Of a stretch of DNA of 33,630 nucleotides, positions 1 through 7,784 are shown in pieces. A model generated the notes under the pieces. That model was not told the DNA's origin and did no database searches. It saw only the letters and a list, made by a program, of their open reading frames with translations. Source of the stretch: an uncultured Caballeronia sp. (GTDB taxonomy: Bacteria > Pseudomonadota > Gammaproteobacteria > Burkholderiales > Burkholderiaceae); contig CALNPU010000022.1 in assembly GCA_940588625.1 (NCBI GenBank), forward strand, positions 1 through 33,630. The letters are read 5' to 3'. Position 1 is the stretch's first letter; every line of letters begins with the position of its first letter. The translations under genes were made by a program, and so were the position numbers.

Positions 1-353
1 CCGCCTGCTGCGCTTCAGTCTTTATCGCTACAGCCTTGCCTGGCTGCTGCACTGCCAGCCAGATCGCCCGGGCGTCCGCCGAATCGTTCTTGTTGCGGAT
101 GTCGAACGCCTTGACGAACTCGGCTGGCATCAACTTCACCCGATGCCCCATCTTTGTCAGCTCCCGCGCCCAGTGCTGCGCACCGCCGCAGGCTTCCATC
201 CCGATCGGACAGGGCTCCCGGTTCGCACACAAAGTGTTCGAGAAACCTGGCTCGCTTGATCGGCTTGTTCACGATTTCCCCTGTCTCAGCGCCGACGTAA
301 TAAAGCTGAAAGACGCTCTTTGCAATATCGATCCCGACTGGCGTAAGCTTCAT
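1..353 (-). pseudogene. IS110-family transposase, frameshifted and truncated by the window edge
   Basis: The reading frame begins MKLTPVGIDIAKSVFQL at 353, the characteristic RuvC-like start of DEDD recombinases of the IS110 family, with the first catalytic Asp in GIDIAK. It stays open to about residue 41 (EHFV). The continuation, with the motifs IGMEACGGAQHWAREL and FDIRNKNDSADARAIW, lies in another frame after about position 222-231, so a small indel breaks the gene. The later catalytic acidic residues (GMEAC, NDSADA) are preserved in the shifted frame. The remainder of the protein is beyond the left edge. A hairpin CCGGAGGGTCCGG sits immediately upstream of the ATG and covers the ribosome binding site. 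The copy appears inactive unless complemented by another copy. Confidence 0.85.
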
Positions 354-355
354 TC

Positions 356-404
356 CGGACCCTCCGGTTTGCCTGTGAAGACCTTTATGATCTTCCATCC
401 GGGG
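356..404 (-). other. Two hairpins in the IS110 non-coding end (candidate bridge-RNA region)
   Basis: On the minus strand GAAGATC-ATAAA-GGTCTTC (7-bp stem with one G-U pair, 386-404) is followed by CCGGA-GGG-TCCGG (5-bp stem, 356-368), which ends next to the transposase ATG. IS110-group elements are known to encode their guide RNA in the end upstream of the transposase. The assignment to that RNA is inference. The second hairpin could equally be a translational lock on the transposase. Confidence 0.35.
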
Positions 405-475
405 CACTCCGATGCCGTCGGCCCGCGAAGGTCCGCTTAACCTTTCTTGTTCCCACAACTCACGGGGGGAGACGT

Positions 476-1684
476 TCATTCCATTCCAACACGCACCTCA
501 GCGCCACCTTCGTCTTCATCGATGAAATCCGCGTCTTCCGGATCGAGATCTGTCACTTTATCGCGGCCCAGGCCCAGCTCTGCCGCGAGCACTTCAATAT
601 CCTCCGGCACGTCCGCGCGCCAGCTGATCTCACAGCCCGTAGTGGGATGAATCAGCCCGAGCCGCCACGCATGCAGCGCCTGCCGGTTGAAACCATCCGG
701 TAGCGGCCGCACCGAACGCTTGCCGCGTGCGTGGCCGTAGATCGGATCGCCCAGCAACGGATGGCGGATATGCGCGCAGTGCACGCGGATTTGGTGCATG
801 CGGCCAGTGTCGAGATCGCAGTGAACTGCGGAAACGGGCTGGTTGTTCCACATCGCGCGGTCGATGGTGCGGTAATGCGTGCGGGCATATTTCCCCGATG
901 CGCTCTCCACCACCGCCATGCGCGTGCGATCACGTGGATCGCGGCCGATCGGGGCGTCAATAGTCCCTTCGTCCGGCATCGTCCCCAACACCAGCGCAAC
1001 GTAGCGACGCTTCACCATGCGCGCCTGCAACTGACGGGTCAGGACCGTCTGTGCTTCGAGCATGCGTGCAACCACCATCAGCCCAGACGTCTCCTTGTCC
1101 AGCCGATGCACAATACCCGCGCGCAGCAAGCCGGCAGCGGCATCGCCGTATCGGTACAGCAGGCCGTTGAGCAGCGTGCCGCTCCAGTTGCCTGCTGCCG
1201 GATGCACGACCATGCCCGCGGGCTTGTTGATGACCACGAGCGCATCGTCTTCATAGACGATGTCCAGCGGCACCGGTTCCGGTGTAAACGCGAGCTGTTC
1301 CGGGAGCAGATTAGGAATCAGCGCGATGGTCGCGCCCGGCGGCACAGGCTGCCGGATCTTCGCGGTCACACCGTTCACCACCACGCGTTGCGCATCGATC
1401 CAGGTCTGCAGGCGGCTGCGCGAAAACTCCGGGAATAACCGCGCCATGACCTTGTCGAGGCGCTCACCGGCATACTCGTCGGGTACGAGGATGGTGCGCG
1501 GCGTTTCGGCGTCGGCGCGGTGCTCGTGCAGGTTGGTGGGCAAGGGTTTACCGTGAATCTCCTCTGCCGCGTCCGGCGCAGCGGTCGGTTTGGTCAAATC
1601 GTCCGGACGTGCGTCGTCGGCCGATACGCTTGGGCTATAATTTTTGCTGCGATCTTTGGTACGACTTGTACTTGAGCGTGTCAT
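476..1684 (-). CDS. rluD: 23S rRNA pseudouridine synthase RluD (U1911/1915/1917)
   Basis: This 402-residue protein makes pseudouridines in helix 69 of 23S rRNA, at the subunit interface. An S4 RNA-binding domain (about residues 67-125, with [21 protein letters not shown]) precedes the RsuA/RluD catalytic domain. The catalytic motif [16 protein letters not shown] places the nucleophilic Asp at residue 196, and the late motif RMHQIRVH is present. An N-terminal low-complexity extension of about 60 residues and an acidic C-terminal tail are typical of beta-proteobacterial versions. The start at 1684 has no clear Shine-Dalgarno sequence, so the N-terminus is uncertain. It is divergent from bamD, as usual. 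The IS110 element lies directly at its stop codon, where pgeF normally follows; the last residues may have been altered by the insertion. Confidence 0.93.
   Translation of the reverse strand: MTRSSTSRTKDRSKNYSPSVSADDARPDDLTKPTAAPDAAEEIHGKPLPTNLHEHRADAETPRTILVPDEYAGERLDKVMARLFPEFSRSRLQTWIDAQRVVVNGVTAKIRQPVPPGATIALIPNLLPEQLAFTPEPVPLDIVYEDDALVVINKPAGMVVHPAAGNWSGTLLNGLLYRYGDAAAGLLRAGIVHRLDKETSGLMVVARMLEAQTVLTRQLQARMVKRRYVALVLGTMPDEGTIDAPIGRDPRDRTRMAVVESASGKYARTHYRTIDRAMWNNQPVSAVHCDLDTGRMHQIRVHCAHIRHPLLGDPIYGHARGKRSVRPLPDGFNRQALHAWRLGLIHPTTGCEISWRADVPEDIEVLAAELGLGRDKVTDLDPEDADFIDEDEGGAEVRVGME
1636..1641 (+). promoter_or_regulatory. Candidate -10 box for bamD
   Basis: A perfect TATAAT lies 106 bases upstream of the bamD start, inside the 5' end of rluD on the opposite strand. 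No good -35 hexamer is visible at 17-base spacing, so the assignment rests on the -10 match and position only. Confidence 0.35.
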
Positions 1685-1746
1685 TTAGTTTAGACTGAAA
1701 GCTGGGAATTAGCCAGAAAGGCATGAGCTAGAAAATACAAACCCTG

Positions 1747-2619
1747 ATGCGAGACGTGAATCAAGCTTTGAGAACCGTTTTGAACCCTGTCCGTCAACTG
1801 GTCCGGCTATCGTCGAACTCTTCCGTCAAGGTCATGGTGCTGGCTGCGAGTGCCGTTATCGTAGCGGGCTGTCATGGTTTGCCCGAGAAAACCGACGAAA
1901 CAGCAACGTGGCATAACGGCAAATTATACTCGGAGGCGCAAGATGCGCTGACCGGCGGCGACTTCGGCAAATGTGCGAAGTATTTCGAAAATCTCGAAGG
2001 TCGCGATCCGTTCGGTCATTTTGCGCAACAAGCGCAGATCAATGTTGCGTACTGCAACTGGAAGGACGGTGAAACCGCTTCCGCAGACTCGGCTATCGAC
2101 CGCTTCGTCAAGCTGCATCCGGATCACCCGGACATTGCCTACGCGTATTACCTGAAAGGCATGATCCACTTCAACGACGACCTCGGTCTGTTCGGTCGCT
2201 TCTCTGGCCAGGACATGAGCGAGCGCGATCCGAAGTCGCTGCGCGAATCGTACGACGCGTTCAAGCTCGTGGTCGACAAATATCCGCAAAGCAAGTATGC
2301 GCCGGATGCTGCGCAACGCATGCGCTACATTGTGAACGCGTTGGCTTCACACGAAGTCCACACTGCGGATTATTACTATCGGCGTGGCGCGTATGTGGCG
2401 GCCATCAACCGTGCGCAGCTCGCCATTCGTGAATACCGGAATGCGCCTGCAACCGAAGATGCGTTGCATATCATGATGCTGTCGTACGCCAAGCTTGATC
2501 AGCCGCAACTGGAAGGTGACACGAAGCGTGTGCTGGCGGCTACGTTCCCAGATAGCCCTTATGTCACCGGCAAGTCGCGTCCGGGTAAGGAAAACAAATC
2601 GTGGTGGCAGATCTGGTAA
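1747..2619 (+). CDS. bamD: Outer membrane assembly lipoprotein BamD (ComL)
   Basis: BamD is the essential lipoprotein of the BAM complex, which inserts beta-barrel proteins into the outer membrane. The 290-residue product has a long N-terminal region, a hydrophobic signal segment and a lipobox ending VIVAGC, placing the lipidated Cys at residue 42. The mature part begins with HGLPEKTDETATW. It carries the tandem TPR-like repeats of the family, including DHPDIAYAYYLKGMIHF, DAFKLVVDKYPQSKYAPDA and SHEVHTADYYYRRGAYVAA, and ends KSWWQIW as in other Burkholderiaceae. Met30 is an alternative start but would leave almost no basic n-region before the signal helix. It is divergent from rluD and followed by a strong terminator. 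Confidence 0.95.
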   Translation: MRDVNQALRTVLNPVRQLVRLSSNSSVKVMVLAASAVIVAGCHGLPEKTDETATWHNGKLYSEAQDALTGGDFGKCAKYFENLEGRDPFGHFAQQAQINVAYCNWKDGETASADSAIDRFVKLHPDHPDIAYAYYLKGMIHFNDDLGLFGRFSGQDMSERDPKSLRESYDAFKLVVDKYPQSKYAPDAAQRMRYIVNALASHEVHTADYYYRRGAYVAAINRAQLAIREYRNAPATEDALHIMMLSYAKLDQPQLEGDTKRVLAATFPDSPYVTGKSRPGKENKSWWQIW

Positions 2620-2690
2620 GCGGTTTTTCACTCGGACTGCTCAACAAAAACCCGGCTTCGCCGTAATGCGGTTCAGTTGAGGTTCATTTA

Positions 2691-2722
2691 AAAAAGCCGC
2701 GCTCTTACGAGCGCGGCTTTTT
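2691..2722. terminator. Bidirectional intrinsic terminator between bamD and ilvD pseudogene
   Basis: A perfect 14-bp stem (AAAAAGCCGCGCTC at 2691-2704, its complement at 2709-2722) encloses a TTAC loop. The A-run on the left and T-run on the right make it work in both directions, serving bamD on the plus strand and the ilvD locus on the minus strand. Confidence 0.93.
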
Positions 2723-2960
2723 GCGTTTCTGGCGACTCGAACTTCTCCCTCTAGGAGGCACCCACAAGCCTAAAACTTCTTGTACAGTTCCTGGAATATC
2801 CGGGATATCCGGGCGGCCTGCACTCATTGCCAGGGCGCGGCCGTCTGCGGTTGTCGCTGGTCGACACCTTTGGGCCGATCAGCGCAGCAAATGATACGCA
2901 GTACTCGGTATCTCGATCTCTTCGGCCCTGATCGCCTTACTGGGACAGAGCCGTTCCACC
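2723..2960. other. Spacer of about 240 bases with no recognisable gene
   Basis: Nothing here can be assigned. On the minus strand one frame ends AARISRIFQELYKKF and a stop at about 2770. It reads like a genuine protein C-terminus but is preceded by a stop within 15 codons. The plus strand holds a tandem repeat of ATATCCGGG (2796-2804 and 2805-2813). The stretch may be a decayed gene formerly downstream of ilvD. Confidence 0.4.
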
Positions 2961-4828
2961 TCACTTGCGCTTGAGTTGCGAGAGATCCCGCACCGCGCCA
3001 CGGTCGGCCGAGGTCGCCAGCGCGGCATAGGCCTGCAACGCTTGCGACACCACGCGTTCACGATTCACCGGCATCCAGGCCTTGTCGCCACGTGCCTCCA
3101 TGGCTTCTCGACGGCCTGCCAATTCCTCGTCCGACACCACCAGGTGCATCTTGCGCGTAGGAATGTCGATCTCGATCACATCGCCGTCTTCCACCAGACT
3201 GATCGCGCCGCCTTCGGCTGCTTCCGGCGACGCATGCCCGATCACCAGCCCTGACGAACCGCCCGAGAAACGGCCGTCATAAACAGCGCACAAGACTTAC
3301 CCAAGCCCTTGGATTTCAGATACGACGTGGGGTAAAGCATTTCCTGCATGCCCGGGCCGCCCTTGGGGCCTTCGTAGCGGATCGACCACGTCGCCCGCGA
3401 CCACCTTGTCACCCAGAATAGCTTCGACAGCGTCGTCCTGGCTCTCGAAGACGCGCGCACGCCCGGAGAAAATCCATTGCGATTCGTCGACACCCGCGGT
3501 CTTGACGATACAACCCTTCTCCGCGAGGTTGCCGTAGAGCACGGCGAGGCCGCCGTCTTTCGAATACGCGTCCTGCTTGCTGCGGATACAGCCGCTCTTG
3601 CGGTCGGTATCGAGCGACGCGAACGTGGCTTCCGGCTGAACGCAACGATGGTCGGAATGCCGCCCGGGGCCGCGCGAAAGAACTTCTGCGCTTCTTCGCC
3701 CGCGCCGCCGGCGACGTCCCACTTGGCGATGGCGTTGCCAAGCGTGCCGCTATGCACGTTGCCGCACGACAGATCGAGCAGATCCGCGCGGGCCAGTTAG
3801 TCGAGAATGCCGAAGATGCCTCCAGCACGATGCACATCTTCGATATGGTTATGGTATTTGTCGGTGACGGGCGCCGCTTTGCACAGGCACGGCACTTTGC
3901 GCGAGATGCAATCAATGTCTGACATCGTAAAATCGACGCCGGCTTCCTGCGCCGCTGCCAGCAGATGCAACACAGTATTGGTCGAACCGCCCATGGCCAC
4001 GTCGAGCGCCATGGCGTTCTCGAAGGCCTGCTTGCTGGCAATGCTGCGCGGCAGGACCGACGCGTCTTCTTCCCGATAATAGCGGCGGCACAGGTCCACC
4101 ACCAAGCGGCCGGTCTGTTCGAACAGGCCCTTGCGCCATGCATGCGTGGCAATGATCGTGCCGTTGCCCGGTAACGCGAGACCGATCGCCTCGGTCAGGC
4201 AGTTCATCGAGTTCGCGGTAAACATGCCCGAGCAGGAACCGCACGTCGGGCAGGCACTGCGCTCGACTTCCGCCACTTCCGCATCGCTGATCCTGGAGTC
4301 GGCCGCCTTGATCATGGCGTCGATCAGGTCAATCTTGGCGATCACCTGCTGCCCGTCCGCCGGCGACTTGACCTTGCCCGCTTCCATCGGACCGCCGGAA
4401 ACGAACACGACGGGGATGTTCAGGCGCATGGCGGCCATCAGCATGCCCGGAGTGATCTTGTCGCAATTGGAAATGCAGACCATGGCGTCGGCACAATGCG
4501 CGTTGACCATGTATTCTACCGAATCGGCGATCAGTTCGCGCGAAGGCAGCGAATACAGCATGCCGCCGTGGCCCATGGCAATGCCGTCGTCCACTGCGAT
4601 GGTGTTGAATTCCTTGGCTACACCACCGGCTGCTTCGATTTCCTTCGCGACCAGCGCGCCCAGATCGCGCAAATGCACATGGCCCGGCACGAACTGGGTG
4701 AACGAGTTCACCACCGCAATAATGGGCTTGCCGAAATCGCCGTCCTTCATTCCGGTGGCGCGCCACAAGGCACGGGCGCCGGCCATGTTGCGGCCATGAG
4801 TCGATGTGCGTGATCGATAGTCAGGCAT
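2961..4828 (-). pseudogene. ilvD: Dihydroxy-acid dehydratase, multiply disrupted
   Basis: IlvD is the [2Fe-2S] dehydratase of valine, leucine and isoleucine synthesis. The start ([19 protein letters not shown]) and most of the roughly 617-residue long-type protein are recognisable, including the cluster ligands [12 protein letters not shown] and [11 protein letters not shown]. The gene is broken at four sites. First, a TAA at 3797-3799 replaces the Glu of the family's GILGEL segment. Second, an indel near 3635-3645 follows IPTIVAFS. Third, an indel near 3380 lies between VVAGDVV and [13 protein letters not shown]. Fourth, an indel near 3280 lies between KSCAL and [11 protein letters not shown]. 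Sequence after each break remains clearly IlvD-like to the natural end ([12 protein letters not shown]), so decay is recent. The truncated product of 343 residues would lack the C-terminal domain. Confidence 0.95.
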
Positions 4829-5081
4829 CTGTATCCTCGGGGATTGTGGTTGTCAAAATTGGAATTGCGCCCAGGCCAGCTAATGTGCCGTCGCTGACGG
4901 TGATGGGCTCGCGGTAGCGCGCACTGTGTGCGCTGGGAATGTACGAATAGCGAGAGCGCCGATAAGACGTCCAATATATTTTCTCGACCTAATTAGGTCG
5001 AGAAAATAGACAAGGAAGGGGCGGTGATGCTGTCCTTGAATGAAATACGGGCTGCAGGTTGATAGCAGTGAAACGCCACGC
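4829..5081. other. Spacer between dinG and the ilvD pseudogene
   Basis: About 250 bases with no convincing gene on either strand. Its one striking element is the 32-bp palindrome annotated separately. It should contain the former ilvD promoter, but no clear -35/-10 pair is visible. Confidence 0.5.
4977..5008. repeat. Perfect 32-bp palindrome, possible operator
   Basis: TATTTTCTCGACCTAA (4977-4992) is followed directly by its exact reverse complement (4993-5008). As a hairpin it would be a 14-bp stem with an AATT loop. No T-run follows on either strand, so it does not look like an intrinsic terminator. It lies about 150 bases upstream of the ilvD start and 73 bases past the dinG stop. A dimeric regulator operator is possible, but no cognate regulator gene is adjacent. 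Confidence 0.6.
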
Positions 5082-7346
5082 TCATTCGTCTTCCTGAGCC
5101 ACCGCCGTTTCCGGATCGGAGAAGAAAGCGCGCACCACTTCCAGTTCTCGCGTGCGCTTGAACGGCGGCAGGCTTTGCCAGATACGCCGTCCATAGGGTT
5201 TATCGACGAGACGGGTGTCGCAGATCATCAGCACGCCCCGATCCGTTTCCGCGCGAATCAACCGGCCGGCGCCCTGCTTCAGCGTGATCACCGCCTGCGG
5301 CAACTGATGCACGGCGAACGGACTCAGCCCCTTTTTGGTCAACGCATCCAGCCTGGCCGACAACACGGGGTCATCGGGCGGCGCAAACGGCAGCTTGTCG
5401 ATAACCACCAGCGACAGCGCATCGCCACGCACATCCACGCCTTCCCAGAAGCTCTGGCTACCCACCAGGATCGCGTTGCCATAGGAACGGAAACGGTCGA
5501 GCAATTCGGTGCGGCTGGCGTTGCCCTGTACGAGCAGCGGGTAGTCCCAGCCGCGCTGCTCGATCGTGTCACGCAAACGCATTGCGATCCGGTCGACCGC
5601 GCGCAACGTCGTGCACAGGAAAAACACACCGCCCTTCGATGCCTCGATCACAGGCAACGCGCCGTCGAACAAAGCGTCGGTGAAATTCGGCGACGACGGT
5701 TGCGGCAAGTTACGCGGCACGTATAACAGGCCTTGCGCCGGGTAATCGAAGGGACTGGGCAGCGTCATTGAACGACGCGCGTTCAGGCCCATTTGCGCGG
5801 CGTAATGCGTGAAATCCCCCCGCACCGACAACGTCGCCGACGTGAAAATCCACGCCCGTGGCACACCGGCGCGCTGCTTCGAAAAAATAGGCGCGACGGA
5901 AAGCGGCGTCTCGTGCAACTGCACCGTATGCGAGAACACTTCGATCCAACGCACCATCTCGTTCAGATCCGCTTTCGCCGTCGCCTCCGCTTTCTCGGCG
6001 ACCACCTTTTCGACGGAAGTCGGCGGCGCGGTCCAGCCACCCAGCAAGTCCTGCAATTCGCGCGCACGGTGCACCAGCGCGCCAAGCGACTCAGCCCGTT
6101 CGGCGTGCTCGCCAAGCGCCTTGGTAAGCGCGTCCAGATGCTCTTCCAGCGTATCGAGTGCATCGAATAGCGGATGGTCGTCGGCGAGCTGGCCAAGCGA
6201 CATGCGTACGGAATCTTCTTTGAACGCCAGCCGCACGTCGCGCGCCGCACGCTCCAGCGCCGCACCAAGTTTCGTCCAGTCGGAGAAATCGCGGGCGTGG
6301 CTCAAGCCTTCTGCTACAGTGTCGCGGGCCAGTTCGAGAAACTGCGTGGTCGATACCGTCTCGCCGAAAAACAACGTCGCGGTCTCGGGCAACTGATGCG
6401 CTTCGTCGAAGATGATGGTGTTTGCGGTCGGCAGCAATTCGACCATGCCGGTGTCGCGCAGCATGAGGTCGGCGAAGAACAAATGGTGGTTCACCACCAC
6501 GATATCCGCCTGCTGCGCTTCGCGCCGCGCCTGCATCACGAAACACTCTTTGTACTGCTGGCATTCCTGGCCGAGGCAGTTGTCGCGCGTAGACGTGACT
6601 ATTGGCCAGACGGGGGAGTTTTCCGGCACGCTCGCGAGCTCGGCCTTGTCGCCAGTACGCGTGATCTTGGCGAAACGGATGATTTCCTGCAGATGCGCCG
6701 TGTCCTGCCGCGTGGGCAAACGGCCGTTATCGGCAGTGCGTTGCAGGTAGTAGTGACACAGGTAATTCGCACGTCCTTTGAGCATGGCGACCGACACCGG
6801 TACGGCAAGCGCGTCGCGCACGGTGGGAATGTCGCGCTGGAATAGCTGGTCCTGCAAGTGCTTCGTGCCAGTCGAAACAATCACCTTGCCGCCCCACAGC
6901 ATGGCCGGCACGAGGTAGGCGAAGGTCTTGCCGGTGCCCGTACCCGCTTCCACGATCAGCGTGTTCGCGCCACCATCGATCCCCGTCGATGCCGTCGCTA
7001 CGCCCAGTTCGTCCGCGCCCTCTTCATGAACGACCGGCGCATCCGATGGCCCGAGCTTGCGCGCGGGACGGCGTTGCGTGTCGAACATCGCAGGTTCGGG
7101 CATGGCGCGCCCGGACGCTTCCATGGCGGCCGCAACAGCACGCGCCATGTCGACCTGGGAGGCACGCGAACGATAACCGTCGATTTGCCGCGACAACAGG
7201 CCCTCGGCGGCAAAAATCGCGTCGAGTTCAGTGCGGCGCTTCGAAGCGAGCGTGAGCGAAAGCGTCGTGTCGACGACACCCGCCTTCGCGGCCGGCTTCA
7301 GCACGGATTCCGCGTTCTCTGTGAGGGCATTGTCAGGCGAATTCAA
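5082..7346 (-). CDS. dinG: DinG/YoaA-family ATP-dependent DNA helicase (XPD-like, Fe-S)
   Basis: A 754-residue superfamily 2 helicase of the XPD/DinG/YoaA class, which unwinds DNA 5' to 3' during repair. Walker A is EAGTGTGKT (residues 133-141). The four Fe-S cluster cysteines sit between Walker A and B at 197, 257, 262 and 268 (NYLCHYYL, DNCLGQECQQYKECF). The DEAH box is at 314-317. The C-terminal RecA-like half has VGSQSFWEGVDVRGDAL and the arginine-finger motif QGAGRLIRAETDRGVL. Architecture and length fit YoaA better than the E. coli DinG protein, although Burkholderia annotations commonly use dinG. An N-terminal extension of about 50 residues precedes the conserved core. The gene appears intact and may share a transcript with the DUF465 gene upstream. 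Confidence 0.9.
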   Translation of the reverse strand: MNSPDNALTENAESVLKPAAKAGVVDTTLSLTLASKRRTELDAIFAAEGLLSRQIDGYRSRASQVDMARAVAAAMEASGRAMPEPAMFDTQRRPARKLGPSDAPVVHEEGADELGVATASTGIDGGANTLIVEAGTGTGKTFAYLVPAMLWGGKVIVSTGTKHLQDQLFQRDIPTVRDALAVPVSVAMLKGRANYLCHYYLQRTADNGRLPTRQDTAHLQEIIRFAKITRTGDKAELASVPENSPVWPIVTSTRDNCLGQECQQYKECFVMQARREAQQADIVVVNHHLFFADLMLRDTGMVELLPTANTIIFDEAHQLPETATLFFGETVSTTQFLELARDTVAEGLSHARDFSDWTKLGAALERAARDVRLAFKEDSVRMSLGQLADDHPLFDALDTLEEHLDALTKALGEHAERAESLGALVHRARELQDLLGGWTAPPTSVEKVVAEKAEATAKADLNEMVRWIEVFSHTVQLHETPLSVAPIFSKQRAGVPRAWIFTSATLSVRGDFTHYAAQMGLNARRSMTLPSPFDYPAQGLLYVPRNLPQPSSPNFTDALFDGALPVIEASKGGVFFLCTTLRAVDRIAMRLRDTIEQRGWDYPLLVQGNASRTELLDRFRSYGNAILVGSQSFWEGVDVRGDALSLVVIDKLPFAPPDDPVLSARLDALTKKGLSPFAVHQLPQAVITLKQGAGRLIRAETDRGVLMICDTRLVDKPYGRRIWQSLPPFKRTRELEVVRAFFSDPETAVAQEDE

Positions 7347-7393
7347 AGGGGCGTTCCTGCTCGTGTTCCGGCCGATGACGGGTGTCGGTCAAC

Positions 7394-7429
7394 CAGCCTC
7401 CCTTGCCGGCTAGGCGTCAAGGGAGGCTG
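7394..7429. repeat. 12-bp inverted repeat upstream of dinG
   Basis: CAGCCTCCCTTG (7394-7405) and its exact complement (7418-7429) flank a 12-base loop between the DUF465 gene and dinG. There is no T-run after it on either strand. A leader hairpin, RNA processing site or rho-assisted attenuator are possible; none is shown. Confidence 0.6.
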
Positions 7430-7480
7430 ACGTGAAGTTCTTCCGGGCCACGCGTATGTTACGTCTGCGTCACGTGCCCA

Positions 7481-7705
7481 TCACGTGTTTGAGCGCGTGT
7501 CCGGTTCCAACTGCAATTGCAGCAGGATGATCGTGTCCTTGACCTTGAGTTTACGCTTCTTCAGGCGCCTGATCTCGAAGTCGTTGATGCCGGGAACCTC
7601 AGCCATCTTGCCGATAAGACTATCCAGGCCGTGATGCTCCGCTTCCAGTTGCCCGATACGTTCGCGGATCGTGCCTGTGTCGACTGCTGCTGCAGGATAT
7701 GGCAT
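7481..7705 (-). CDS. YdcH-like DUF465 small protein
   Basis: A 74-residue protein of the YdcH/DUF465 family, whose function is unknown. The family signature is visible: a short helical segment HHGLDSLIGKM followed by the highly charged helix EIRRLKKRKLKVKDTIILLQLQ, predicted to form a helical hairpin. Length matches the family (about 65-80 residues). It lies between dinG and a secreted coiled-coil protein gene, all on the minus strand. The spacing of about 130 bases to dinG includes an inverted repeat, so co-transcription is possible but not assured. Confidence 0.85.
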   Translation of the reverse strand: MPYPAAAVDTGTIRERIGQLEAEHHGLDSLIGKMAEVPGINDFEIRRLKKRKLKVKDTIILLQLQLEPDTRSNT

Positions 7706-7784
7706 GCATACTCGCTTCCCCTGGTCGCGGCGAGCCGCTTCACGTCACTGACAGCGTCGCCCGAGGTTGCTGTCCGGTCCCGAC

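Larger units (their letters stand above)
1..475 (-). mobile_element. Partial IS110-family insertion sequence, cut by the left window edge
   Basis: The segment contains the 5' part of an IS110-type transposase gene plus about 120 bases of its upstream non-coding end, which directly abuts the rluD stop codon. IS110 elements lack ordinary terminal inverted repeats, so the exact boundary cannot be read here; it lies somewhere between about 440 and 475. The non-coding end of this family is known to encode a guide (bridge) RNA that pairs with target and donor DNA. Two small hairpins are visible in it (386-404 and 356-368), consistent with but not proof of such an RNA. The rest of the element lies outside the window. 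Confidence 0.75.

Noticed and set aside
2961-4828. ilvD disruptions as sequencing or assembly error
   Set aside because: A nonsense substitution and three separate indels in one gene, beside intact long genes, make simple error unlikely, although read checking is still desirable.
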